NCBI GenBank assembly: GCA_030248215.1
Contig: JASANG010000753.1
Coordinates: 310,001 to 374,000 of the forward strand
Source: Enoplolaimus lenunculus
Lineage: Eukaryota; Nematoda; Enoplea; Enoplida; Thoracostomopsidae
Length of the DNA: 64,000 nucleotides
Reading direction: 5' to 3'
Below, one piece after another: positions 1 through 12,600 of the stretch (the first letter of the stretch is position 1; every line of letters starts with the position of its first letter). The notes beneath the pieces were generated by a model, which saw only the letters and a program-made list of their open reading frames with translations, had not been told where the DNA came from and did no database searches. The translations under genes were made by a program, and so were the position numbers.

Positions 1-371
1 ATTTTATGTAAAAAAAATATTCAAATTTTTACAAAAAATATCTTTTTGAAAAATAGAAATCGCTTCAAATTGCAAGAAAATTAATAAATAATCGTTTAAA
101 ATTGAAGAAATTATTTTTTCAATTTCAGAAAAAAATATTTAAATTTTCAGAGAAAAAATATCTTTCTGAAAAAGAAAAAAATCGCTTCAATTTAAAAGGA
201 AATTAATAAGAAATAATCGTTTTAAATGTAAATAAAAAAATAATTTTTTCAATTTAAAAAATTGTTTATATTTTCAGAAAAATTATTTTTAAAATTTAAA
301 ATATGGTTTCAAATTAAATAAAAATGAAATTGTCTTAAACTAATATTACATAAATTATTTTAAAATTTCAG
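1..371. other. AT-rich probable intron of the left-edge gene
   Basis: The sequence is dominated by A and T runs with loosely repeated phrases around AGAAAAAATATCTTT and AAATTAATAA. It holds no open frame of note and runs directly into the acceptor at 371. I read it as intron. Confidence 0.4.
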
Positions 372-521
372 ATTGACCAAGCATCACCAGATATGGACGA
401 TTTTGACGAAGGAATGTCAATATCACAAGATATGGGCAGCATGAAAATGCTAGTGGACCGGTCCGTAGAGGCTGATGACGGGAGTCGGTGCCAAATAGTG
501 CTAACCGAAGACGTCGTATAG
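372..521 (+). CDS. probable terminal exon of an unrecognised plus-strand gene
   Basis: An AT-rich stretch ends in TTTCAG at 366-371 and is followed by 49 open codons and a TAG stop at 519-521. The other two frames close early. The stretch is clearly richer in GC than its surroundings. The peptide is acidic and methionine-rich near its start (DMDDFDEGMSISQDM) and ends QIVLTEDVV. No catalytic motif or domain is visible. I do not recognise the family; it looks like the C-terminal tail of a protein whose earlier exons lie off the left edge. An intronic open frame by chance is possible at this length. Confidence 0.42.
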   Translation: MDQASPDMDDFDEGMSISQDMGSMKMLVDRSVEADDGSRCQIVLTEDVV

Positions 522-723
522 CATTTCAGACCCCCAGTAATTGGCTGCTCTGGTGGACTTCCTGGATATTCGATTTCCCTTTATGGATCTCAGTCGCGTG
601 TGTCCAAATTTAAAGCTTGTCTGCAGTTTGAACCTGCTGTTTTAGATATATTGTTTGATATTCGGCATAGTGGAAGGAATCGTATCAAACTTAAACCGCT
701 ATTTGATCGGCCTTTAGTGTTTC

Positions 724-868
724 GGCCAATGTATCCAACAGGGTCGTAACAGTAGTATACGCACATTCCTAAGACTAAGCCAAAATCGAAGCGCTAAAAT
801 AAGCCTAAACCTAAGTGTAAGCCTAAACATAAAGTCTAATATTTTATGTCCCTGGTCTTTTACATGTG
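724..868 (-). mobile_element. family A MITE-like copy
   Basis: The left end GGCCAATGTATCCAACAGGG and a diverged right end near 840-868 flank a core of CCTAAG-like hexamers. It is a decayed copy. Confidence 0.6.
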
Positions 869-1100
869 AGAAAGTTTCGAACAAAACTTCCTCGTAATTA
901 TATATGGCAGCTACGAGTTTTCGTTGCAAGCTACAAGTTTTTTTACTGCAAACGCTTGCACGTGTGAATAGAGTTTAGTCGGTAAAACACTGTAAGCAGC
1001 AATCCTGCGAAAGTTGAAATTCTATCATTAACTGGAGATAGGTGCTATACACATTTGAAAATACGACTTGTTTTATTCTTGAAACTCATTACAGTCATTT

Positions 1101-1360
1101 CCCGTGTAAAGATCAGGGGCGGAACGTTTTTCTATGGGACTAGAAAAAAGTAGGCTTAAGGTATAGACCATTTTTTGCTTGGCTTAGGATTAGGCTTTGG
1201 CTTAGGCTTAGGAATATGTTCGTTCTCATGCTTAGGCTTAGGCTTAGCCTTTGGCTTAAGAATATGTTCGTTCTCATGCTAGGCTTAGGCTTAGGCTTTA
1301 GGCTTAAGAATAGGAATATGCTTATAATACTGTTCCGCCGCCTGTTCTTTAACATTGGCC
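1101..1360 (+). mobile_element. family A MITE-like element (TTAGGC core)
   Basis: Family A is defined by inverted ends of the form GGCCCATGTAAAGATCAGGG with CGGAACG, against GGCCAATGTA, AACAGGG and CGGAACAG. Next to the first end is a conserved block containing GGACTGCAATAGAGTAAGC, and the core is a variable run of TTAGGC and near-TTAGGC hexamers. This copy is one of the longer ones, with two internal GAATATGTTCGTTCTCATGC units between hexamer runs. There is no coding capacity, so it is a non-autonomous DNA element. Confidence 0.75.
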
Positions 1361-1518
1361 ATAATTTCAAACTCATGAATATATATACTCAAGATCTTTT
1401 TGATTTTACACATTTTAATATATTTTCTGAGTATTAATCGGCAGAGTGTGTGTAAAAAGAAATAGGTATTTAAAATAACCAAAAACGAATACGGATAATC
1501 ATCAGAATATTTACGGAA

Positions 1519-1858
1519 ACAGATATTTAAGTCTTAATAAAATAAGCAAAAACGAATACGGATAATCATCAGAATATTTACGGAAACAGATATTTAAGTC
1601 TTAAAACTGAAACGATTTATTTATTCAACCAATCAAATTGAGGTATGCAAATATTCATCGAGCTTTCTAGAATTTTAAAGTTACGCCAACAGATATTTAA
1701 GTCTTAATAAAATAACCAAAAACGAATACGGATAATCATCAGAATATTTACGGAAACAGATATTTAAGTCTTAAAACTGAAACGATTTATTTATTCAACC
1801 AATCAAATTGAGGTATGCAAATATTCATCGAGCTTTCTAGAATTTTAAAGTTACGCCA
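1519..1858. repeat. 170-bp tandem duplication, two copies
   Basis: Copy 1 (1519-1688) and copy 2 (1689-1858) both run from ACAGATATTTAAGTC to TTACGCCA and are almost identical, with AAGC against AACC near the start. A shorter related stretch precedes them at about 1478-1518. Confidence 0.9.
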
Positions 1859-2022
1859 TTGGTCACTGAAAACTTGGATAACTGCGATAATCCTAGCGGC
1901 ACTAAAAGAGTAACCATCCAATCAATGTCTGTAAGCTGCACAAAGGATCCGTTAATATTGATCCATGTCTTTCAATTTGTATTCGCTTTCATAGTAAAAA
2001 CGATGTACTGTATAAATTGCCA

Positions 2023-2188
2023 GTCCAATGTATACAACAGGGCTGCTACAGTAGTATACGCATACACCTAAGCCTGAAGCGTAAGAATGAGCTTATACCT
2101 AAACCTAAACAAAAAATAGTCTAAAGTTTGAGCTTACTCTATTAAAATCTCGCAGAAAAACGTTCTGCTTCTGATCTTTACATGGACC
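2023..2188 (-). mobile_element. family A MITE-like copy
   Basis: The ends are GTCCAATGTATACAACAGGG and CTGATCTTTACATGGACC, with a CCTAAG-type core. Confidence 0.7.
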
Positions 2189-2348
2189 TGAAAAATCTAT
2201 ACGAAAGTATATTGAAAGTTGGAGCTACGCAGCTTAAACGTTTAAATATCTGCATATTTTACGTACTACCAATACTTAGAATGAGATAACTTCCTTTTTC
2301 ATATTTCAAACCTATTCCAATTCAATGCAAAAATCACATGTGTCTCCG

Positions 2349-2556
2349 CACTGCAAAAAATGGTGAGTCAAATTGACTCTCTCCAAAATAGCCTTTTCAA
2401 GACTACACAAACTGGGTCAAATTCGACTCCACCAGAGGCGAACGTTCGACTAAACGAGTCGAATGTCTCCTGTGGAGTCGAATTTTGACTTAATCTGTGT
2501 AGTCCATAAAAGTCTATTTCGGAGAGGTTCAATATGACTCACGATTTTTTGCAGTG
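2349..2556. mobile_element. family C palindromic MITE-like element
   Basis: Family C is about 210 bp and almost fully self-complementary. It starts CACTGCAAAAAATGGTGAG and ends with the reverse complement. The arms carry AGTCAAATTGACTCTCTC and the centre carries GAGTCGAAT / ATTCGACTC blocks. A transcript would form one long hairpin. No reading frame is present. Confidence 0.8.
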
Positions 2557-2609
2557 TGTGTTCATAGACAACAATATATTTCACGGCTCATGTTTGCTAT
2601 AGAAACCTG

Positions 2610-2812
2610 CCTGCGAAAAAACTGAGCGTAAACCTAAAGCCTAAGCCCAAGCAACCTTAATCCTAAACCTAGGCATAAGCCTAATCCTAAGCGTGTGCGT
2701 AAGCCAAATTTTATTAAGTCTAGGTCTAAACCTAAGTCCAAGCTTAAGCTTTCCAGTCGCTACGTATCCCAGTCCTCTTGTTTCGCCGTGATCCGGCCCT
2801 ATGGATGGGCAC
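2610..2812 (-). mobile_element. degenerate family A copy
   Basis: A run of CCTAAGCC-like hexamers is followed by a worn block and an end resembling TCCGGCCCTATGGATGGGC. Confidence 0.45.
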
Positions 2813-2917
2813 ATTTCACAACATTAAATATCAAGATTCAATTAAGACAAGAGTAAGATATGTTTTTAGCTTTTTTGGGCTTAATTGCAAAACGTCGTCA
2901 TCAACCCTTACTATAAC

Positions 2918-3248
2918 CAAGAGTGGATCATCACTCTTTAGAACAAGAGTGTGCAACTGGGTACATTCTGTGTATTAAAGAATATAAACAGCACGCGTTG
3001 CGTTTTTGGCCTACACTCCCTTGTTTAGGGGGTCTTTATGCAGTTTTATATAGTAGTAAAGGAGGAAATTGTAACCCCCCTTGTTTAAGGGGGGTAGGTG
3101 TACTGAAGCATACTGTTAATTTCTTGCTTAAACCCCCTGATTGAGGGGGGGGGGTCGAACAAAAATGCAACGCGTGCTGGTACATTCTTTAATACACAGA
3201 ATGTACCCAGTTGCACCTTGTTATTAAGAATGATGATCCACTCTTGCT
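2918..3248. mobile_element. family H long inverted-repeat element
   Basis: Family H has long inverted arms. The left arm is CAAGAGTGGATCATCACTC, then CAAGAGTGTGCAACTGGGTA and CATTCTGTGTATTAAAGAA, and the right arm mirrors it. ACGCGTTGCG and C- or G-rich tracts lie inside. It has no coding capacity. A second copy follows directly. Confidence 0.7.
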
Positions 3249-3606
3249 ATAACCATGAGTAGATCGTGCATACTTCAACAAGAGTACACAAATGGGTCTA
3301 TACTGTGCAGAAAAGAATGTACCCGGCACGCGTTTACGTTTTTACCTTACCCCCCTATATTTGGACGGGTGTACAACCTATGCGAACCATGCCACTTCAT
3401 ATATCCGGGAGTAAATTGTTCCGCTTATAATTTAATTTAGGGTTATTGCATGTGACAGCGACCCCCCTTTAAACAAAGGGAAGGGGGTCGGCCAAAAACA
3501 CAACGCCGGCTGGTACATTAAAGGGAAGGGGGTCGGCCAAAAACACAACGCCGGCTGGTACATTTTACACTGCTCGAAACCCAAAGAGTTGTACACTCTT
3601 GTATTA
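3248..3606. mobile_element. family H long inverted-repeat element, diverged copy
   Basis: It shares the arms of the preceding element in weaker form. It contains a perfect 45-bp tandem duplication at 3475-3519 and 3520-3564. Confidence 0.6.
3475..3564. repeat. 45-bp tandem duplication
   Basis: Two identical copies begin AAAGGGAAGGGGGTCGGCC and end CGGCTGGTACATT, inside the second family H element. Confidence 0.9.
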
Positions 3607-3616
3607 TGCACCCTTG

Positions 3617-6600
3617 CTATAACGAATCCAAAAACGCACCAAATTTCTTGAAAATGTCATATTTTTCATCGTATAATTCTTTCAAATCTTGATTTGGCTT
3701 TACTACGCTTAAGTTTAACTCAATTTTCGAACTGCAACCATTATTGTACGCTTTATCCGCGAGCATCGCACTTCCAATCGCGACAGTTTCACAATCCTGT
3801 GATACAGCGACAGGTATTCCGGTAGCATCCGCATGTGATTGAACGTACATCCGGTTGTGTTGCAGCCCTCCACACAAAACTACCGTCTTAATTTGTTCCG
3901 CTTTGTTTTCATTAATTTTTTCAATAATCATCCGTGACATCAATGCAAGCGCTTGCAAATGTGCGACATAAATTCGAACAAAATTCACTTCCGGTTGTTT
4001 TGCCGACACTTCCGTTTCCAGTTCCGGAACTAAGCCATAAATTAAACCTTTTATGTTTGGGTTCGAATAAGGAGACCTGTTTCCGGCGTAGTCGGGCCAC
4101 ACATGAACGCCGCGAGCCAGATTCCAAAACTCATATTCGTTATTCGCCAACTGTTCGCTGGAAACTTTGTCACACAGTTGTTGAGCAATTTCGTGTAAAT
4201 GTTTCGTATCACTGAATAAAGAAACGGTGTTCTCGATTGTATTTAACGCCATGGGGTTGGTCAGGGCAGCTTTAGGTGTCAAACCCTCTGCGTGTGAGTT
4301 TTATTCACAGGTTTTGAGTAACCTTTTCAGTCGGTACACTGTAAATTCCAATGAGTTGATTTACCCAATTCAACTAGAGAGTTAGTGTTTTGAGTTAATA
4401 TCCGAAAAACAATAACCCACTCTGACTTGAGTTTGTTCGTCGGGGAGTTAAAACTCACAATAAGTTGACTCAACTCAAAATTGTGAGTTTTAAAAGTCCA
4501 TAAATTCAAGCTCAGTGGTTCAACTCATTCTGACTTAAAATCAATTCACTCGAATTTATCGTAAAAAATTTCGTTTCAAAATATTTTTATCAAACGTAAC
4601 CCCTATTCAAAATACCGGATATGCGCTCCGGGTTCAGCATATATCATTAGTTATGAAACTTATAAATTTTGAACCAGTGGATTAAACTTGGTGAAATTGA
4701 CCACGTTTCTGGTTTCAACGACTTCCTTTTAACATCTGAATGAGCGTTTGTATTAGCAATTTCGTTTTACTTTTGTCACAATCTTCAGGGAAGAATTTCC
4801 GAAATTTCGCAGAAAATTAGCGTAAAACCAAACAACTTAACAACATACAGCAGATATTGGCTAAAATTAACTAATTAACCATCATTTTTACTACCTAATT
4901 TCGCCTCACTTTCGGCTTCACGTCCGGCTCCTGCAAGTGTCGTTGACCTGCGGCTCCGGTATTTTTAACATCCGGTTGCATCCTGGATGATGCACACAGC
5001 TGAGAATACGGCTGCACAGTACCTACCTCATGCTACCACAGCTACCCAGGCAGCCTACTCCAAACATTCTGATCACTTGATCCAGTAGCGGTCCAACATA
5101 CGACTGGCCACCTTCGTGAACGTACAAATTGTCAAAAATCACGCCTTTATACGGACCCCAAACACCACGAATTAGGCTTGCACTTTCACTCAGTGCCATA
5201 TGGCATGCGGAAGTGCCACTGATTATTGCCAGACGTTCGCAACACGGAACATTTTCAATTTCTTTTCCTTGACCACAGAATAACGCAAGCGCCCCAGCAT
5301 GAGCATCGATCAGGCCAGCCGCGACCACGGTATCTAAAATACTCAAATTAAAGAATAGCTAAAAGCGGGTCATTACTTATTATTGAAATTTTAGGCAAAT
5401 GTATAGAACAGGACCGTATCGTGTTGTATAAGCATACTTCTAAGCTTGAGCATAAGCTTAAGCGTAAGAATGAGCCTATTGCTAATTTTAAGCCTAAGCC
5501 CCTAAGTAAGCCTAAGCTTATAAGCGTAGTCTATTGCAGTCCTGCAGAAAAACATTCCGCCACTGATTTTTACATGCGCCAAATTTTATAAGTTTGGACC
5601 CACAGGGTCAGAATACTCAAGTTTTATTGCTAACTGATGATAGGTGCTATACTCAATTATGCGGGTCATAGCTTAACTTGGCGTTATTTTGTAATTTTCA
5701 TAATAGCGCTTTGAATTTCTGAAGTTCTGATTGCTAATTATATCGATACATCTCGGTTCAAAGGGTACAACCGGAAGTGAAAAAACCGTAGCCGGAACCT
5801 GAGGTCAGCAGTATTTTCCGGAACCGGAAACAGTTCAAACATTTACTTTTAAGCTTCTTGTTTAATAAATCTATAGTAATTAAAGTTTTCAATTCTGGTT
5901 TAAAATCTATAGTAAAACTGCACTGAATAGCACAATTTCTATAATGCAACTTCCACAATAACATGCGTACACCAGGTGACTTTTGAAGGGGTAGTGTCTG
6001 CATGTACATTGAAGCAAAAAACCTTCATATCCTTAACGCTGGAGCAAAAAAGTTTCAGTGTCCCGGTCACTGAGACTTTTTTGGCTTCACGGTTCCGCAT
6101 ACTGATCTACCCACGCAGCGTAGCCGAATGTCGGTTTTTGCCGGAGCTGACGACAGACCTGCAGTTATACCCTGATGATTATGTTTACATACCAGACACC
6201 CCCTGCAAGTGATAAATTAATCCAACATAAAAAATCAAAGCTACTCTCTAAAAGTTTAAACTAACTCGATTTAAGCTTACGCTAATCTAGCAGTATTAAA
6301 CTAACATTTTAAATTAACTAAACTGTTAACTGGTACGCTTAAATTCGTATAAAATCTGGCATATTTCCATCCGTCAAGCCATAAGTTTTACTTAAACTTA
6401 TATTCAAGTTTAGTTAAGCTATAATTTAAGTTTAAGATTTCTGAGGGTATCCACTTACCTGTTGTTAATTTCATTTCGTGAGCAGTTTTTTCTAATAAAC
6501 CACCAATCAGTGATCCTGGTGGTACACACTTTGATCCAATGACGTTACAGTTACTGTTGCACAATTCAGAAAGTCCTAAACAAAACAACGGCCAATGTTA

Positions 6601-9600
6601 CATGGGTGACAGGTTTTATTGACTGAGAATATAAAATTGAAAAATTTCATGAGAACTTTTGGTCTGCAATTTCAATGCCCTTTAATATATTCGCAGCAGA
6701 ATTGCAAGCGAAAAGTAGATTTTTTGAAAGGCTCAAATCCATAAGCTTCGTCCATATTGTATTGACTCGAATACGAGGCAGGATTGAATGATATTTATTT
6801 TGCTCCTGCAGAGGGTAATACCCTATTATTCGGTTACGGACTGTTATATATTTAAATTCATCTGATATTAGTTGGACCTAACACCATTTTTAATTCATTT
6901 CACGTTGGTTAGACCCAACACCATACTTCATATACGTATTCGTTCTTTTGGCCAGAACTGACTTGCTCCGAAGTTGAACTTAATAAAGTGTATGCGGGTT
7001 GTCTGACTGCGTATTGCATGTTTGACCAGTTTTCTGAACCATTCTATTGGTTAGGTCTGGTTTAAAAATCTAACTAAAACTTGTAGATTCTGTCCACTAA
7101 AGGGCCCTAATTAGATACAAAGTACTATTACTTGAGGCTCAAAATTGTGACCACCTCTTAATACCACCCTCATGTACGGGTTACTGTAGTATATGCACTT
7201 TGTATTGCAATAGGATAGCCATTTAACTGCGCTACTCAGGAGGTAATGCGCCGTTTACAATAAATTTTGAGTGACTGCCACCGATTTGCACGGGTATTAA
7301 GGGCACCTCATGTGCAAGTTTTAAAATACAAAAATAATCGTACCTATTTCATGCAAAAAGCTTTCGTCCCATTGGTTGGATTCGCTCGAATACAACCATT
7401 TACAAACAACTGTGCACAGGGACCTGTAAAAGAGTTGAAGTTAAACACAAGTTGATTCTTAAAATTGTAAGGCACGACGCCCATATTGAAAAATGACCCT
7501 ATCGAATGGCACCGTTACAGATGTTTATACATCTATTTAATTTCGGCAGCATTAGCTTACAACTACATGACCTGTTTACATAATAGCGTTTTGGTATGCA
7601 GGCGATTCATTTTACAATTTCTAAACTTAAAACGGAAAAGCGTGTTTACATAATAGCGTTTTGATAGGTAGGTAATTCAGTTTAGTTTCTCCACTTAAAA
7701 CGGAAAACTTTCTCCACGTAAAAACAAAACTTGTTTACATAATAGCGTTTTGACCCGCAGGCGATTCATTTTAGAGTTTCTCCACCTAAAACGGAAAAGC
7801 GTGTTTACATAATAGCGTTTTGATACCCAGGCGATTCATTTCAGAGTTTCTGAACTTAAAGCGTAACAGCGTGTTTACATTATAACTTGTGATATGCAGG
7901 CGATTCCTTTTAGAGTTTCTCCACTTAAAACGAAAAAGTTGCTTACATAATAGCGTTTTAATATGTAGGCGATTCATTTTACAGTTTCACACCTTAAAAC
8001 GGAAAACTTGTTTTCATAATAGCGTTTTGATATGTAGGCGATTCATTTTACAATTCCCCACGAAAACGAAAACTTTGTTTACATAATAGCGTTATGATAC
8101 GCAGGCGATTCATTTTAGAGTTTCTAAACTTAAAACGAAAAAGCGTGTTTACATAAAAGCGTTTTGATATGTAGGCGATTCATTTTTGAGTTTCTCCCCT
8201 TAAAACGAAAAACTTGTTTATACATTATAGCGTTTTGATGCGCAGGCCATTCATTTTAAAGTTTTCACTTAAAACGTAAATCTTGCTTACGTAATAGCGT
8301 TTTGAAACGCAGGCGATTTATTATAGAACTTCTACAATTAAAACGGAGAAGTGTGTTTACATAATAGCGTTTTGATAGGTAGGCGGTTCATTTTATAATT
8401 TTTAAACTTAAAAGAGGAAAGCGTGTTTACATAATAACGTTTTGGTACGCAGGCGATTCATTTTAGAGTTTCTCCACTTATAGTGGAAAAACGTAATTAT
8501 ATAATAGCGTTTTGACACGCCGGCGATTCATTTTAGAGTTTCTCCACTTAAAACGCAAAAGCGTATTTACATAATAGCGTTTTGAGACGCAGGCGATTCA
8601 TTTTATAATTTCTAAACTTAAGAGGAAAGCGTGTTTGCATAATAGCGTTTTGATAGGTAGGCGTATCATTTTATAATTTCTAAACTTAAAAGAGGAAAGC
8701 GTGTTTACATAATAGTGTTTTGATACGCAGCCATTCATTTTAGAAATTTTTCACTTAAAACCGAAAAGCGTTTTAACATAATAGCGTTTTGATAAGTTGG
8801 CAATTCATAGAGTTTCTCCAATTTAAACGGAAAAGCTTGTTGTTTTGATACGCAGGCGATTCATTTTAGAATTTCTCCACTTAAAACGGAAAAGTGTGTT
8901 TACATAATAACGTTTTGGTACGCAGGCGATTCATTTTAGAGTTTCTCCACTTAAAACGCAAAAGCGTATTTACATAATAGCGTTTTGATACGCAGGCGAT
9001 TCAGTTTAGAGTTTTCTCGTTAAAATGGAAAACTTGCTTACCTAATAGCGTTTTGATACGCAGGCGATTCATTTTAGAGTTTCTCCACATAAAACGGAAA
9101 AGCGTGTTTGCGTAATACCGTTTTATACACAGGAGATTCATTTTATAGTTTCTAAACTTAAAACGAAAAAGCGTGTTTACATAATAGCGTTTTGATAAGT
9201 ACGCGATTCATAGAGTTTCTCCATTTAAAACGGAAAAGCTCGTTTACATAATAGCGTTTTGATACGCAGGTGGTCCATTTTAGAGTTTCTCCACTTAAAA
9301 CGGAAAACTTGTTTACGTAATAGCGTTTTGACAAGTAGGCGATTCATAGAATTTCTCCACTTAAAACGGAAAAGCGTGATTACATAATAGCGTTTTGATA
9401 CGCAAGTGATTCATTTTAGAGCTTGTCCACTTAAAACGGAAAAGCTTGTTGCGATTCATATACTTTCTCCACTTAAAACGGAAAAGCGTGTTTACATAAT
9501 AGCGTTTTGATAAGTAGGCGATTCATAGACTTTCTCCACTTAAAACGGAAAAGCTTGTTTACATAATAACATTTTAGTACGTAGGCGATTCATTTTAGAG

Positions 9601-12600
9601 TTTCCCCACTTAAAACGAAAAAGCGTGATTACACAATAGCGTTTTGATACACAGGCGATTCATTTCAGAGTTTCTCCACTTAAAACGAAAAAGTGTGAAT
9701 ACATAATAGCGTTTTGATACGCAGGCGATTCAGTTTAGAGTTTTCTCGTTAAAATGGAAAACTTGCTTACCTAATAGCGTTTTGATAAGCAGGCGATTCA
9801 TCTTAGAGTTTCTCCACATAAAACGGAAAAGCGTGTTTACGTAATAGCGTTTTTATACACAGGAGATTCATTTTATAGTTTCTAAACTTAAAACGGAAAA
9901 GCTCGTTTACATAATAGCGTTCTGATACGCAGGCGGTCCATTTTAGAGTTTCTCCACTTAAAACGGAAAACTTGTTTACGTAATAGCGTTTTGATAAGTA
10001 GGCGATTCATAGAATTTCTCCACTTAAAACGGAAAAGCGTGATTACATAACAGGCGATTCATTTTAGAGTTTCTCCACATAAAACGGAAAAGCGTGTTTA
10101 CGTAATAGCGTTTTTATACACAGGAGATTCATTTTATAGTTTTTAAAGTTAAAACGGAAAAGCTCGCTTACATAATAGCGTTTTGATACGCAGGCGGTCC
10201 ATTTTAGAGTTTCTCCACTTAAAACGGAAAACTTGTTTACGTAATAGCGTTTTGATAAGTAGGCGATTCATAGAATTTCTCCACTTAAAACGGAAAAGCG
10301 TGATTACATAACAGGCGATTCATTTTAGAGTTTCTCCACATAAAACGGAAAAGCGTGTTTACGTAATAGCGTTTTTATACACAGGAGATTCATTTTATAG
10401 TTTCTAAACTTAAAACGGAAAAGCTCGCTTACATAATAGCGTTTTGATACGCAGGCGGTCCATTTTAGAGTTTCTCCACTTAAAACGGAAAACTTGTTTA
10501 CGTAATAGCGTTTTGATAAGTAGGCGATTCATAGAATTTCTCCACTTAAAACGGAAAAGCGTGATTACATAATAGCGTTTTGGCTGTGTGGAGAAAAATG
10601 GTACACATTCCAAAACGCAAATTTCGAAATTTGATTCAATTCCAGTACACGCAAGCTCAACATTTAGGTCAATCATAATAATCGTGGAATACGTAAACTA
10701 ACGTATTTTGTAATAGCGCATTTTACAATTTTATAAAATGTTATTGGTGGTCTAAAGTTCAAGTTTACCACAGCACGACTCTAGAAACAAACAATGATAC
10801 AGTAGACGTTTTCCAGAAATTGTGAAAGAGTAAACATTTACATTCTCAACTACGTAACGGGTTTAATTCTTAAAATTTTATCTCAAGTCATTTTAGTTAA
10901 ATCTAACATAATGCAATTCTAGAGAACCCGTTCGTGTACAATGACATATCTTGTACACCAGCAATTTGGAGTAAACAAATATCAAATAATCTTGAAGTGA
11001 ACAAAAGATAAAAGTGCGTCTTCGTAAGTCTGTTAGTTTCAAGTTTTAAAGACGTCACATTTTAAAGAGTCGTGAAAGTCGAAAATTACGATTAAGTGAA
11101 ACGTAAGCCTTTATTAATAACGGGGGACCATATATATTATGAAAATATTATAAATTGTACGTGGCGAAAAAAGGTGAACCACACACATTTCTGATAGGGG
11201 CATGCGAGAGACAAACTTTAGTGTAAAGGTTATTGGTAGTGCAATGTGTAAACCGTGTTTCCAGTTCTGGTAGTAAACCGTCGTTCTAGTTGAAAGTAGA
11301 CAGATGACACTTTTTCTGGTTTTCCGTGTTGTCCATTAAATAATAAAAATGGTACAAACAGTGAGCTTTTAAAAAGGCAGCCCCTGCAAAAATAATAACG
11401 CAATCGACCGCTGATCTCTACGTATATAAGATTTACGGCCAATGTTTACTTTTACATTGGTAACCGTAGATTAGTAATTCCTAAGTCAAAACCTAAGCGT
11501 TGAAAACAGTGTAAAGTCTAAGCCTGAGCTTTAGCAAAAACCAATCCTTGGATGTCCTGTAGACAACTACTGTGGATCAGCAGACTTTCTAGTATTAATA
11601 CCGAAATTTCATTTTATTGCGCAAACGAATACAAATTTTTGTGTTAATAAACGGATGTCCGGTGCATTCCGTTTTCCGATAGGGGCCTGTGAATACCAGA
11701 AGTTATCACAAATCGCAGCAGCTTTCATTTTATTGGACCCCATGCAAGAATGCTGGATCCATCACTGATAGTCTTGATTGATCAAATCCGCCGCTGATGT
11801 CTACGTATATTTTACGACCAGCAATCATCCAGTTTTTACTGCCTATAAGCATACTTCTACTACCCTGTCCTTTATGCTTCCTAGTGTTTTTTATTAAATT
11901 TTAAAAAACGTAGTACTTTATATTTTCTTGTCTCGCGATAGGTCAATATTTCAAAAAACTGCAGTTGTATCTCTAGCAACCTGTTCACATAAATGCAACG
12001 AACGCTTTGGTTTTTATGCTTAGGCATAAGAATATGTGTATTCTGTTGCTAAGAAACCACCAAAATTCCAAAATACTAGACCAAAACCAGTACCATACTT
12101 AATGACTATGGGTGGTCGTGACACAAGTATATTCATAGTCTAAAACCAACCAATCATATTTTACTTACTATCCCATTATTTAGATCACATTTTACCTGAG
12201 TAGAGGGACTGAATTTAACGTGTGTCATTTCCTTAAATCGTACCAAAATTTGTTTCATTTAAATGCACTTTCTTGAAACGATGAAAGTGCAGATTGTCCA
12301 TTACTTGAGTCATGCAATATAGTAATCCAGCATGTTGATTTTCTACGAAGCGTATAAACTATAAAACTAGGATTTATGTAATCGATGAACTTAGCAATTT
12401 GATAAATGATAAAATATGTAAATGTCAGATATGCACATGTGTCGAATACTCCACTTGCATGTGCTAGATTAGATACAATTCCCGTATACGTTACATGAAG
12501 ATTTGCAAATTTTGTTACGACAACAATTTTAAAGATTACTATTATTTACCTATTCCAGTACACGTATAACTGTGACATTAGGGATATTAGGAATAACATG

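Larger units (their letters stand above)
522..3616. other. convergent intergenic region filled with MITE-like repeats
   Basis: This lies between the stop of the plus-strand exon and the stop of the minus-strand FGGY gene. About 200 bases after 521 could be 3' UTR. The rest is accounted for by family A copies, one palindromic family C copy, a 170-bp tandem duplication and two family H copies, listed separately. No coding frame is supported. Confidence 0.6.

Noticed and set aside
1140-1482. Leucine- and lysine-rich open frames in TTAGGC runs, here and in other family A copies (35179, 39440, 44595, 51749, 56871, 59047)
   Set aside because: The LSLSLS, RLRLR or KPKPK peptides follow directly from the hexamer repeat.
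11230-11442. A transposase fragment in the 2.2-kb insertion
   Set aside because: The 70-codon frame shows no catalytic or DNA-binding motif that I recognise.
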